Shown: positions 17,363 to 27,993 of the stretch, one piece after another | How positions within the stretch are numbered: the stretch's first letter is position 1 | Layout: each line of letters opens with the position of its first letter | Assembly (NCBI GenBank): GCA_020633295.1 | Contig: JACKDW010000001.1 | Span: forward strand, 682,001-746,000 | Direction: 5' to 3' | Origin: Myxococcales bacterium | GTDB taxonomy: Bacteria > Myxococcota_A > Polyangia > Nannocystales > Nannocystaceae | Length of the DNA stretch: 64,000 nt | Notes under the pieces: generated by a model | Database searches by the model: none | Seen by the model: the letters and a program-made list of their open reading frames with translations, nothing else | What the model was told of the DNA's origin: nothing | Program-made: the position numbers and the translations under genes

Positions 17363-18337
17363 CTACTCGTCCGCGGCGTCCCGATCGCGCTTGCGCACGG
17401 CCGCGAGCGCGAGGCCTTCGAACAGCACGTGCGCGCCGAGGTGCAGCGTGATGTCGGCGTGGTCGAGCGCCGGCGCGATCTCGACGAGGTCCATGCCGAC
17501 GAGCTGGATCCCGCGCAGCTCTCGCAGCAGCCGCAGCGCCTCGCGCGAGCTGAGCCCGCCGGGCACGGGCGTGCCGGTGCCCGGCGCGAACGCGGGGTCG
17601 ACGCCGTCGACGTCGAAGGAGATGTACACGGGCTGGTCGCCGACCGCCGAGTAGATCGCGTTCGCGACCGCGGCGACGCCCTCGTCGGCCAGGCGGTCGA
17701 CGGAGTACACGACGCCGCCGTGCTCATGGGCCAGGTCGCCCTCGTCGGCGCCGCCCCAGGTCGCCCGGATCCCGACCTGGTGCAGCGCGCCGCGGGCGAC
17801 CAGCCCCTGCTCGATCGCGTGGCGAAACGGCGTGCCGTGGTGATAGGGCTCGCTCCAGACCTCGGCGGTGCTCGTGTCGAGGTGCGCGTCGACGTGGACG
17901 ACCGCGAGCGGGCCGTGGGCGGCCGCGAGCGCGCGCATGACCGGCAGCGCGATCGAGTGGTCGCCGCCGACGACGAAGGGGATCGCGCCCGCGGCGACGA
18001 CGTGGCCGATCTCCTGCTCGATCAGCGCGCGCGTGATCTCGGCGTTAAACGGCGGGAACGCGACGTTGCCCCCGTCGCGCGCGTCGAGCGTCGTGAACAC
18101 GTCGAGGCCGTGACCGGGGTGGTAGGTCTGGACCATCGCGCTGACGCGGCGCAGCTCGTAGGGCGCGAAGCGAGCGCCTGGCCGATAGGTCACGCTCGCG
18201 TCCCACGGCACGCCGATCACGATCGCGTCCGCGCCCGCGTAGGCGGCCGGCCCCGCGGCGGCGAAGTCGACGACGGGGAGGCGGAAGAACGGCGTCTGGC
18301 CGTGTCGGAGGTAGACGCTCGCGGGCTGCTGCGGCAT
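17363..18337 (-). CDS. speB: Agmatinase / ureohydrolase family enzyme
   Basis: About 324 residues from the ATG at 18337. Binuclear manganese ligands are in GGDHS, DAHLD and SFDVDGVDP, with the family tail GTGTPVPGGLSSREAL. The arginase/agmatinase family hydrolyses guanidino groups to urea. The sequence pattern is closest to agmatinase (agmatine to putrescine), but related amidinohydrolases cannot be excluded. It is cytoplasmic. The next gene downstream on the strand is a small lipoprotein with no evident link. Confidence 0.85.
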   Translation of the reverse strand: MPQQPASVYLRHGQTPFFRLPVVDFAAAGPAAYAGADAIVIGVPWDASVTYRPGARFAPYELRRVSAMVQTYHPGHGLDVFTTLDARDGGNVAFPPFNAEITRALIEQEIGHVVAAGAIPFVVGGDHSIALPVMRALAAAHGPLAVVHVDAHLDTSTAEVWSEPYHHGTPFRHAIEQGLVARGALHQVGIRATWGGADEGDLAHEHGGVVYSVDRLADEGVAAVANAIYSAVGDQPVYISFDVDGVDPAFAPGTGTPVPGGLSSREALRLLRELRGIQLVGMDLVEIAPALDHADITLHLGAHVLFEGLALAAVRKRDRDAADE

Positions 18338-18413
18338 GCCTGACTCATAGTGCACTGCGGCGCGCCGGCGCCAGCCCGGCGCGCGTGAGGCCGCGACGCC
18401 CTCGCGCCATCGG

Positions 18414-18488
18414 CGTCAGGCCGCGCCCGCCTCGAGCGTCGGCGCACGCTCGGCCGCGTCAGGCCGCGCCCGCCTCGAGCGTCGGCGC
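18414..18488. repeat. 32-bp direct repeat across the acyltransferase stop codon
   Basis: A 32-bp sequence is present at 18414-18445 and again, identical, at 18457-18488 (period 43 bp). The second copy encodes the last codons and stop of the acyltransferase, so the first is a duplicated remnant of the gene's 3' end lying just past the stop. Confidence 0.85.
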
Positions 18489-19247
18489 GCCCGCGTCCCC
18501 GCCGAGCTCGCAGGCGATGCGCTCGCGCGCCGCGCTCGTCAGCGACTCGACGTCGGCGAAGCGGCCGGGCGAGAGCGGCTCGAGGAAGGTCACGTGCACG
18601 CGCGAGCGTCGGCGCCGCGAGAAGTCGACGTAGTGGGGCATGAACTCGTCGTCGCCGATCCAGCACAGCGACGGGTCTTCGAACGCGACGCAGACCGGCG
18701 CGACCGGGACCTCGGCGATGCGCGCGGCCCCGAACACGCCGCGGCGAAACGCGAGCACGCCGGCGCCGTCGGTGGTCGTGCCCTCCGGGAAGTTGAGCAC
18801 CGAGACGCCGTTGCGCAGCGCTCGGAGCACGCGCCGGAGCACGCGCGCGCCGCTGTTCGCGTTGCCGCGCTCGACGAACATCACGCCGGTCGCGTCCCCG
18901 GCGGCGCCGATCAGCGGCCAGCCCGAGACCTCGCGCTTGGCCACGGGGATGCACCCCTGGACCGCGCAGATGGAGATCGCGTCGAGGTAGCCGAGATGGT
19001 TGGCGACGATGACAGACGGCCGCCGGGGCGGGCGTCCACGAACGGTGAGCTCGACGCCGTGGCGCTCGCAGACGCGCCGACAGAACGCCGCGAGCAGGCG
19101 GACCTGCTCGTGCACGCGGACCACGTCGTGGGCGACGATGCTGCGGCCGCGCGCGGCCAGGCCCCCGAGCGAGAGGCCGTCGACGGTGAGCCGTCGCGCC
19201 AGCGTCAGCAGCCCGGCGTCGCGCGCAGGCGGGGCGCTCGTGCTCAC
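18459..19247 (-). CDS. Lysophospholipid acyltransferase (PlsC-type)
   Basis: The GTG at 19247 gives 262 residues and overlaps the upstream GNAT stop. The HX4D catalytic motif is seen in NHLGYLD, and FPEGTTTDG is the substrate-phosphate motif of glycerolipid acyltransferases. VPVAPVCV follows. A 1-acylglycerol-3-phosphate or ornithine-lipid (OlsA-like) acyltransferase role at the inner membrane is likely. The paired GNAT upstream fits an acyl-transfer operon such as ornithine-lipid synthesis, which is inference. Confidence 0.85.
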   Translation of the reverse strand: MSTSAPPARDAGLLTLARRLTVDGLSLGGLAARGRSIVAHDVVRVHEQVRLLAAFCRRVCERHGVELTVRGRPPRRPSVIVANHLGYLDAISICAVQGCIPVAKREVSGWPLIGAAGDATGVMFVERGNANSGARVLRRVLRALRNGVSVLNFPEGTTTDGAGVLAFRRGVFGAARIAEVPVAPVCVAFEDPSLCWIGDDEFMPHYVDFSRRRRSRVHVTFLEPLSPGRFADVESLTSAARERIACELGGDAGAPTLEAGAA

Positions 19248-19783
19248 TGCAGCACCTCGGCGACGCCCTGGGCGCCCTCGCGGCGCGGGACGACGCCGAG
19301 CCGCTCGAGCCGAGGGCGCGCGCGCTCGAAGCCCTCGCGGTCGATCCGCGAGACGATGCGCGCGTTGCCGGGGCCGTAGAAGTCGGGCCGGAGCTCGCGC
19401 TCCTCGGCGCCGAGCATCGCGTGCAGCGCCCGGACCGCCGGGCTGTCCTCGTCGACCGTGAACCAGCAGACGTCGCAGTCGTCGATGATGCGCGTGATGA
19501 AGGCGCGCAGCAGGTAGATGATCGCGCGGGTGCCCTGACAGCCAGGTCGCAGCGCGAGCGTCGTGCAGTAGGCCTCGCGCCCGCGCACGAACGAGAGCAG
19601 GTAGCCGACCGGTCGCCCCTCGTCCTCGAGCATGAAGCAGCAGTCGGCGAAGAAGTCGCAGCACAGGCGCACGTAGTAGGGCCCGAGCACGCCCTCGCGG
19701 CAGATCTCGAACAGCTCGTCCTCCATCGCCATCACGGTGCTGAAGTCGTCGCTGCGCAGGGCTCGTACCGAGTAGCGGCTCAT
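19244..19783 (-). CDS. GNAT-family acetyltransferase coupled to the acyltransferase
   Basis: About 179 residues; the second of two adjacent ATGs is preferred because GGAGGTG lies six bases upstream. LRSDDFSTVMAMED at the N-terminus and the CTTLALRPGCQGTRAIIYLLRAF acetyl-CoA-binding segment indicate a GNAT fold. The P-loop is shortened relative to canonical R/QxxGxG/A. Six Cys residues cluster in the first 90 residues (RLCCDFFADCCF). It overlaps the acyltransferase start, so the two are coexpressed. The acceptor is unknown. Confidence 0.7.
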   Translation of the reverse strand: MSRYSVRALRSDDFSTVMAMEDELFEICREGVLGPYYVRLCCDFFADCCFMLEDEGRPVGYLLSFVRGREAYCTTLALRPGCQGTRAIIYLLRAFITRIIDDCDVCWFTVDEDSPAVRALHAMLGAEERELRPDFYGPGNARIVSRIDREGFERARPRLERLGVVPRREGAQGVAEVLQ

Positions 19784-20085
19784 CATCCCACCTCCGTGAT
19801 CACGCGGCTGACCGAGGGCCGCGCGCGGCGGCTGGCTCCCCGCTCAGGCTGGATCGCCGGGAGCTTCGCAGACGAAGGTGACAGCCGTGTGATCGAGACG
19901 CGAACGTTTGGCGCCGCCCTCGGGCGCCGCGTGTCGACTTCGTTCGCGCCCGCGACTCGGGTCCCGCGCGAGCTCACGTCCTGCATCCTCGCGCGACGAT
20001 AACACCGGCGGCCGGCGAGCGCCTACGGTCGCGACGCCGTTACGCGCGCCCGCGTACGCGACGACGACGCGCGTCAGCGCGGCCG

Positions 20086-21414
20086 TCACAGCTCGTTCGC
20101 GAGCAGCTCGCGGACCCAGGTGGCCGAGGGCGCCGGCAGCTCGCACAGCCGCAGGACCTCGGCGCGCAGGCGGCCTCGCAGCTCCGGGGAGTCGCCGAGC
20201 CGCACGCCCGCGCGCATGACGATGTCGTAGGCCTCGAGCACGTCCGCGGCCCCGATCTCGACGCCGTAGCCCTCGATCAACCAGCGCAGCGCGCTCAGGC
20301 CGAGCTCGATCGCGTACTGAGGATCGACGTCGAGGCGCTCGCTCGCGGCCCGGCACAGCGTCCGCGGGTCGCAGGGCGAGCGCGCCGCGATCTCGACCGC
20401 CAGCTCGAAGAACCGCAGCGCGCGAGCCGTCGCGAACCAGTTGCCCTCCTGCCCCGGGCTCGCGCTGATGAGGTCGGCGAGGATCGTGCTGGGCGCGTGC
20501 TCCGGGTACGCGACGACGAGCGCCTTGAACGTCTGGAGGCAGTTCTGGCGGGCGTTGGCCGCGAACGCGTACTCGCGGTAGGCCCGCGCGCGCTGCCCGT
20601 CCGCGAGCAGCAGGGACTCGCACAGCCGCGCGATCGCCTGGCCGTGGTGGTGCCCGAGCGGGTTCGACGAGCCGGCGTAGTCGATCGCCGCGTCGACAGA
20701 GCCCTCGGCCGCCAGCGCGCGCACACCGAACTGTCGTTCGGGCCAGCACGCGATCGTGCGCAGCGACAGCAGCGAGAGCAGCTCCTCCCCGCGCCCGGCG
20801 GCGAGCAGCGCCGAGAGACAGGCGAGCGCCCCCGGCGCGTGCAGGCCCTGCTCCCAGGCGCGCTGCACCGCCGGCCGCAGGCGGTCGGCCCAGGCCGACG
20901 CGCGCGCCTGGTCCCCACACAGCGCGCCCCAGCGCTCACCGAGCGTCTCGTGGACCAGGCCGCGCTCGACGGTGAGCAGCCCCTCGTCGGCGCGCGCCTG
21001 CGCGCGCGCGTCTGCCTCGCCGACGTCACCGACCTCCCCGACCTCCCCGACCTCCCCGACCTCCCCGACCTCAAAAAACCGCGCGCCGAGGCGCTCGAGC
21101 CAGGCGTCACGCGTCTCGTCCGCGACCGGGGCGCCGGCGATCAACGGGATCGCCACGTCGAGCGCGCGCGCGACCGCGTTCGCCAGCGCGCCCGAGCTGC
21201 CGTCGACGCAGGCGATCGCGTCCTCGAGCCGCGCGAGCCAGCCCGCCGCGAGCTCGGCCGCCTCCGCCGGCGAGAGCCGCGAGCCCTGACGCAGCGCGGA
21301 GACTACCCGCTGGAGCTGCTTCACCGCGCGGCGCGACTCGTCCCAGGCGAACGCGCGCGGCGCGAAGTCGGCGAGCGCCTGCTGCCAGTCGGCGACGCGG
21401 GCGGTGGAGCGCAT
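20086..21414 (-). CDS. Large alpha-helical protein of unknown function
   Basis: The 442-residue protein is almost entirely predicted helix with no signal peptide or membrane segment. A Glu-Val-Gly triplet repeat (EVGEVGEVGEVGDVGE, about residues 115-130) splits it into two helical halves. The second half has hints of TPR/SEL-like helical pairs but no clear consensus. I do not recognise a family. Confidence 0.6.
   Translation of the reverse strand: MRSTARVADWQQALADFAPRAFAWDESRRAVKQLQRVVSALRQGSRLSPAEAAELAAGWLARLEDAIACVDGSSGALANAVARALDVAIPLIAGAPVADETRDAWLERLGARFFEVGEVGEVGEVGEVGDVGEADARAQARADEGLLTVERGLVHETLGERWGALCGDQARASAWADRLRPAVQRAWEQGLHAPGALACLSALLAAGRGEELLSLLSLRTIACWPERQFGVRALAAEGSVDAAIDYAGSSNPLGHHHGQAIARLCESLLLADGQRARAYREYAFAANARQNCLQTFKALVVAYPEHAPSTILADLISASPGQEGNWFATARALRFFELAVEIAARSPCDPRTLCRAASERLDVDPQYAIELGLSALRWLIEGYGVEIGAADVLEAYDIVMRAGVRLGDSPELRGRLRAEVLRLCELPAPSATWVRELLANEL
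21031..21072. repeat. 9-bp tandem repeat GACCTCCCC, 4.7 copies, coding
   Basis: Perfect 9-bp units encode the Glu-Val-Gly triplets of the helical protein on the minus strand. The unit length preserves frame. Confidence 0.9.
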
Positions 21415-21499
21415 GCCCGAGCGTAGCTCGGATCGCGTGTACAGTCATCGATCGCGCGCGACCCCGCGCGGACCTGCAAATGCGGTCGGCCGTCGACGG

Positions 21500-23458
<1,959 letters not shown>

Positions 23459-23551
23459 CCCGCGCGAGGATACCACCCTCGCGCGGGCGCCATCGCGCGC
23501 GTTTCCACGCCGCCTCGGCGCGGTTCGTCACCGGCTCGCGCGCCTGGCGGA

Positions 23552-24139
23552 TCAGCGGGGCTCGTCGTCCCCCGGCGCGTCCCAGCTGCGGTGCGCGAAC
23601 ACGGCGTCGATCGGCGTGGAGAACAGGTGGTTTGTATAATTGCTGATCGTCTTCACCGCGATCGCCAGCACGATCGCCAGGACGTCGGGCTCCGCGAAGC
23701 CGGCCGCGAGGAAGGTCGCCAGCTCATCCCGCGAGGGCTCCCCGCGGCGCTCGAGCATCACCGTCGTGAACACCGCGAGCGCGTCCAGCCTGGCGTCGGG
23801 CAGCGTCGCGCCGGCGCGCAGCGCCTCGACGAGCTCGGCTGGCGCTTTGGCCATGTCAGCGCCGATGCTGTGGGCCGCGACGCAGTACGTGCAGCGGTTG
23901 AAGCGGCTGATCGTCAGCAGCACGACCTCCTGCTCGACCGGCCCGAGCCCGCTCCCGCGGAACGCGTTGTAGCCGGCGAGGTACGTCGAGAGCAGCCCCG
24001 GGAGGTTGACCATGCGCGCGAGCATGTTCGGGAGCATGCCGAACATGCCCTTGATGTCGCGCAGCGGCGCCGCGTAGTTCGGGTCTTCGTCGTGCTCGTC
24101 GCGGGCCGGGAGGGTGAGGAGAGGTTGCGATTGCGCCAT
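23552..24139 (-). CDS. AhpD-like / carboxymuconolactone decarboxylase family protein
   Basis: About 195 residues from the ATG at 24139 (longer frames extend to 24247 but enter repeat-flanking DNA). The CTYCVAAH motif is the CXXC-His pair of AhpD-type alkylhydroperoxidases. EQEVVLLTISRFN precedes it and VKTISNYTNHLF ends the domain. Family members are peroxidase partners or act on small electrophiles; the exact role is not determinable. Confidence 0.85.
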   Translation of the reverse strand: MAQSQPLLTLPARDEHDEDPNYAAPLRDIKGMFGMLPNMLARMVNLPGLLSTYLAGYNAFRGSGLGPVEQEVVLLTISRFNRCTYCVAAHSIGADMAKAPAELVEALRAGATLPDARLDALAVFTTVMLERRGEPSRDELATFLAAGFAEPDVLAIVLAIAVKTISNYTNHLFSTPIDAVFAHRSWDAPGDDEPR

Positions 24140-24219
24140 CTTGTTTGATCTGGTCCTTGGGCCAGCATTCAACCACAGCGCGCGGCCTCTCGACCGCGAA
24201 TCGAGCCCGAAACGAAGCC

Positions 24220-24401
24220 GAAATCGACCGCCGAAATCGACCGCCAAAATCGACCGCCAAAATCGACCGCCGAAATCGACCGCCGAGAACGACCGCCGAA
24301 ATCGACCGCCGAGAACGACCGCTAGAACCGACCGCCAGAACCGACCGCTAGAACCGACCGCTAGAACCGACCGCTAGAACCGACCGCTAGAACCGACCGC
24401 T
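24220..24401. repeat. 13-bp tandem array, 14 copies, starting on a stop codon
   Basis: Fourteen contiguous 13-bp units run from 24220 to 24401. Units near the gene read AGAACCGACCGCT; distal ones drift to GAAATCGACCGCC. The last unit overlaps the terminal Ser-Gly-Arg-Phe-stop codons of the minus-strand gene beginning at 24387. The array therefore looks like a non-coding expansion of that gene's own 3' end. Confidence 0.95.
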
Positions 24402-25562
24402 CACGCCGAAGCTGAAGCCGTGCGTCCGCGCGCCCATGCGCATCGGCGCGACGCTGAAGCCGAGCTGCTGCACGCCGGTCTTCGCCGCGCGATCCGGCGG
24501 CTCGGCGTCACGCGCTCGCACCGCCTGCAGCTCCTTGCGCGCGCGCAGGGCGTTGACCGAGAACAGCACCGTCGAGACCAGGCCCGCCGCCGCCGGCCAG
24601 AGCGCGTTCCCGCGATAGCTGAGCGCGTCGACCTGGCCGAGATCGCCGACGACCCACATCCCGAGACCCGCGACGGACACGGCGTAAAAGCCCCACCCCG
24701 CCCAGCGCGCCCAGCCGATCCCCGAGACGCGCAGGTCCCAGGCCGCGCTGCGACCCGCGGCCCAGACCATCGGCGGGGGCGCGAGCGTCAACGCGATGCC
24801 GAACAGCGCGTACTGATAGGGCGCCATGTCCTCGACCGCGGTGTAGGTCGTGGCCAGCGCCGTGTTGATGCCCGCCAGCGCGAGGCCGGCGGCGACGCCG
24901 GCGCGCGCCCACTCCTTCTTGGGCACGATGCTCTTCTCGTCGCACTCCCACGAGTTCTCGTGCAGCGCCGTGATCGCCGAGCGCTTGACGTGCTTGCGAC
25001 CGCCTTCGACGCCCTCGTAGAACACCTCGTCGGAGGTCACCTCGGTGACGTAGACGCACACGCGCTGGCCCGTGGTGAGCTGCATGAGCACCGTCGAGGG
25101 CACCAGCTCGCGCCACAGCTGATCGTCGATGGGCGCGTGGTGGTATCGCGGACGGGTTCCGCGGTCCGGGCCGCGGCTGCCCTTCGCGCCAGCCTCCGCC
25201 TTGGCCACGACGGCGGGCTTCGGCGGCGTGCGCGGGCGCGCGCGCGCGGGCTCCGAGCTCGGCGGTGACGCGGGAGACTCGACCGACGGCTGCGCGGACT
25301 CGGGCTGCGCGGACTCGACGGGCTGCGGCTGCACCGGCTGCGGCTGCACCGGCTGCGGCTGCACCGGCTGCGGCTGCACCGGCTGCGGCTGCACCGGCTG
25401 CGGCTGCACCGGCTCCTGGGCGAGCGCCACCGGCGACTGCCCGAGCAGCGCCAAGCCCATGCACGCCGCGACGAGCCGCGCCCCGCCGCGGCGCGATCGC
25501 GACAGCGAGGGCTGAGGTCGTCGAGTCCGGTTCGGCGCGGCGTGCTGCTTGGGGGCGCTCAC
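24387..25562 (-). CDS. Secreted/membrane protein of the TPR-two-TM paralogue family, Pro-Gln repeats
   Basis: From GTG 25562 the product has about 391 residues. A basic n-region precedes a signal peptide (LVAACMGLALLGQSPVALAQ). Six PVQPQ pentapeptides and a Ser/Pro-rich linker follow. The central part includes RELVPSTVLMQLTTGQRVCVYVTEV, suggesting a small beta domain. Three or four hydrophobic helices follow, and the protein ends FGVSGRF. The layout and the last residues match two other genes in this window (42762 and 49799), so these are likely paralogues. Function is unknown. Confidence 0.65.
   Translation of the reverse strand: MSAPKQHAAPNRTRRPQPSLSRSRRGGARLVAACMGLALLGQSPVALAQEPVQPQPVQPQPVQPQPVQPQPVQPQPVQPQPVESAQPESAQPSVESPASPPSSEPARARPRTPPKPAVVAKAEAGAKGSRGPDRGTRPRYHHAPIDDQLWRELVPSTVLMQLTTGQRVCVYVTEVTSDEVFYEGVEGGRKHVKRSAITALHENSWECDEKSIVPKKEWARAGVAAGLALAGINTALATTYTAVEDMAPYQYALFGIALTLAPPPMVWAAGRSAAWDLRVSGIGWARWAGWGFYAVSVAGLGMWVVGDLGQVDALSYRGNALWPAAAGLVSTVLFSVNALRARKELQAVRARDAEPPDRAAKTGVQQLGFSVAPMRMGARTHGFSFGVSGRF
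25321..25410. repeat. 15-bp tandem repeat, 6 perfect copies, coding
   Basis: Six identical GGCTGCGGCTGCACC units encode the PVQPQ pentapeptides on the minus strand. Perfect identity suggests recent expansion or ongoing slippage. Confidence 0.95.
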
Positions 25563-25740
25563 AGGCGCGAGTCTACACGTTCCGCCCGAGATTGACGCTG
25601 CGCACTCGCTGCGCACGAAATTCCTTTAATGCGCACAGGCGCGGGCGGAGCGTCAGCGCAGCCGGGCGACGCGGCGCGCCGACGTGACGCGCGCCGACGT
25701 GACGCGCTCGCGACTCGGCCCTCGTGAGACCGCGCGGCGC

Positions 25741-27192
25741 TCAGCCGCGCGACTCCAGCAGCGCCTCGACCAGCCGCTCGAGCGCCATCCCGCGGCTGCC
25801 CTTCACGAGCACCGCGCCCCGCTGATCACAACCGAGACGCGCGGCGATCAGGCGCGCGACCCCGCGGACCGCGTCGGCGTCGAGCGTCGCGCCGAGGTGC
25901 TCGGCGACGCCGCCGGCGGCCCAGGCCGCGCGGACCGTCGCGCGCGCGCGCGGTCCGACGCCCAGCACGATCACGCCGCGGCGCGCCGCAGCGGCGCCGA
26001 CCTCCGCGTGATAGCGATCTTCGTCCGGCCCCAGCTCGAGCATGTCGCCGAGCACCGCGACCCGTCGGCCAGGGACCTCGAGCGCGGCCAGGCTCGCCAG
26101 CGCGACCTCCACCGAGCCCGGGTTCGCGTTGTAGCAGTCGGCGAGGATCCAGTGCCCGCCCTGCTCCGCGCCCAGCTCGAGCACGCGCCCGCGATCGCCG
26201 ATCGGCTCGAAGGCCTCGAGCGCGCGGATCATCGCCGCGAGCGGGAGCCCCAGCTCCAGGCCCACCGACAGCGCCGCCGCCGCGTTGCGGGCGTTGTGCG
26301 CCCCAAACAGCCGCAGCTCGAGCGCGACCTCGCGCGCGTCGGGCAGCCGCAGGCGACATCGCGTGCGCCGCCCGACCTCGACCGAGGCGACGGTCACGCG
26401 CGTGTCCCCGGACCAGCCGGGGCTCACGTCGGCGAAGCCGAGCACGCGCGCCCGCCCGACCTCGACCGGGGCGTGCGCGCGAAGGCGCGGCTCGTCGCCC
26501 GGGATCAGCACGAAGCCCGCCACGCCCGACTCGCGCGCGGGCGCAAGCTCGACATGGCGCACGACCTCGGCCTCGGCGGCGGCGATCGCCTCGATCGAGC
26601 CCATGAACTCGAGGTGCTCCACCGCCACGCTGGTGATCACCGCGCCCGTGGGTCGCACGACGCTCGCCAGCGCGTCGACCTCCCCGGGCGCGTTCATGCC
26701 GAGCTCGATGACCATCGCGTCGGGCTCGTCGGGCCCGTTGGTCAGCGTCATCGGCACGCCGATGTTGTTGTTGAAGTTACCCTGGGTGCAGAGGACGCGC
26801 TGAAACCCGCCCTCGCAGGCCAGCGCCGCGGCGATCATCCCGCGGGTGGTCGTCTTGCCGTTGCTGCCCGTGATGGCGATCACCGGCCCGGTGAAGCGAT
26901 CGCGGACGTCCCGCGCGAGCGCGGTGAAGGCGGCCAGCGTGTCCTCGACCTCGATCACGCTCGTGTCGCCCGCCGGGAGCGCGCGGCCGCGGACCTGGAG
27001 GATCGCGGCCGCCCCGCCCGCGACGGCCTGGGGGATGAAGTCGTGGCCGTCGCGCGCGGCGACGATCGGCACGAACAGCCCGCCCGCCCGCGGCCTGCGG
27101 GAGTCGAAGAACGCGCCCTCGACCTCGCGCCCGGCGTCGCGCAGCGCCCGACCGCCCGTGATCTCAGCCAACCGCGTGACCGTCCAGCGCAC
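25741..27192 (-). CDS. murF: UDP-N-acetylmuramoyl-tripeptide--D-alanyl-D-alanine ligase
   Basis: The 483-residue Mur ligase adds D-Ala-D-Ala to the UDP-MurNAc tripeptide in the cytoplasm. The FFDSRRPRAGGLFV N-terminus, ATP site GSNGKTTTRGM, NFNNNIGVP, ELGMNAPGE, FGAHNARNAAAAL and DCYNANPGS are all classic MurF. It is transcribed opposite to murE, mraY and murD although it sits between murE and mraY, so it must have its own promoter. The GTG start is not backed by a strong ribosome-binding site. Confidence 0.95.
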   Translation of the reverse strand: MRWTVTRLAEITGGRALRDAGREVEGAFFDSRRPRAGGLFVPIVAARDGHDFIPQAVAGGAAAILQVRGRALPAGDTSVIEVEDTLAAFTALARDVRDRFTGPVIAITGSNGKTTTRGMIAAALACEGGFQRVLCTQGNFNNNIGVPMTLTNGPDEPDAMVIELGMNAPGEVDALASVVRPTGAVITSVAVEHLEFMGSIEAIAAAEAEVVRHVELAPARESGVAGFVLIPGDEPRLRAHAPVEVGRARVLGFADVSPGWSGDTRVTVASVEVGRRTRCRLRLPDAREVALELRLFGAHNARNAAAALSVGLELGLPLAAMIRALEAFEPIGDRGRVLELGAEQGGHWILADCYNANPGSVEVALASLAALEVPGRRVAVLGDMLELGPDEDRYHAEVGAAAARRGVIVLGVGPRARATVRAAWAAGGVAEHLGATLDADAVRGVARLIAARLGCDQRGAVLVKGSRGMALERLVEALLESRG

Positions 27193-27376
27193 CCGGGAGG
27201 TGTATCAAGCCGGCGCCGCGGCCCCAATTTTTCGCTGCGTTCGGCGCCGCGATGACCTGACCCAAAGAGCACCTATGGCGGGAGATGTGGGAGCCCAGCC
27301 CCCGCCGCGGGGGCGTGCGCGCGACACCGCGCTGTCACGTGCGAGCGACGAATCGCGTGGTAGCCTTTGCGGCGCA

Positions 27377-27892
27377 GTGGCCTTGGACCAAAAGACGTTG
27401 GTGCTGACCCAGGGCTATCAGCCCCACACGATCACCCCGTGGCAGCGCGCGCTGTGCATGAGCCTGCTCGACAAGGTCGAGGTGCTCGAGAATTACGCAC
27501 GCTCGGTCCGCACGGTGACGGTCGCGTTCCCGGTCCCGGCCGTCGTTCGTCTGCGCAGCCACTACCGCCCGCGCCCGCACGGCGTGCGGTTCTCGCGCCA
27601 GAACGTCTACCTGCGCGACGACCACGAGTGCCAGTACTGCGGCAAGGAGTGCTCGCAGAGCGACTTGACCCTCGACCACGTGGTCCCGCGCGTGCACGGG
27701 GGCACGACCACCTGGACCAACGTCGTCGCCTGCTGCAAGGACTGCAACCGACGCAAGGGCGGTCGCACGCCCGAGCAGGCCGGCTTCTCGCTGCGCAAGC
27801 GACCCGCCCGCCCGCACTGGAACCCCATGTCCTTCTCGTACCGCCTGCCGCAGCGCGTGCCTGACGCGTGGCGCGGGTGGATTTTTGAGTAA
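27377..27892 (+). CDS. HNH endonuclease family protein
   Basis: About 171 residues from GTG 27377; ATG 27275 is also in frame but its extension is low-complexity. The N-terminal VLTQGYQPHTITPWQRALCMSLLDKVEVLE pattern belongs to a common stand-alone HNH family. CQYCGKECS, LTLDHVVPRVHGG and NVVACCKDCNRRKGG form the HNH/zinc site. These proteins are widespread and their biological role is mostly unknown. It is cytoplasmic and sits just upstream of mraY on the same strand. Confidence 0.88.
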   Translation: MALDQKTLVLTQGYQPHTITPWQRALCMSLLDKVEVLENYARSVRTVTVAFPVPAVVRLRSHYRPRPHGVRFSRQNVYLRDDHECQYCGKECSQSDLTLDHVVPRVHGGTTTWTNVVACCKDCNRRKGGRTPEQAGFSLRKRPARPHWNPMSFSYRLPQRVPDAWRGWIFE

Positions 27893-27993
27893 GCGGCCGG
27901 CGTACACCGAGCAGCCCGCCGCCCGGCACCGCACGGCAGCCCCGCGGCCGGCGAGCGCGCCCGATAGACAATTTTGCGTCGCGGGCCGCTTCT

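Noticed and set aside
24220..24401. Array considered as CRISPR
   Set aside because: Units are 13 bp and contiguous with no spacers, and there are no cas genes.
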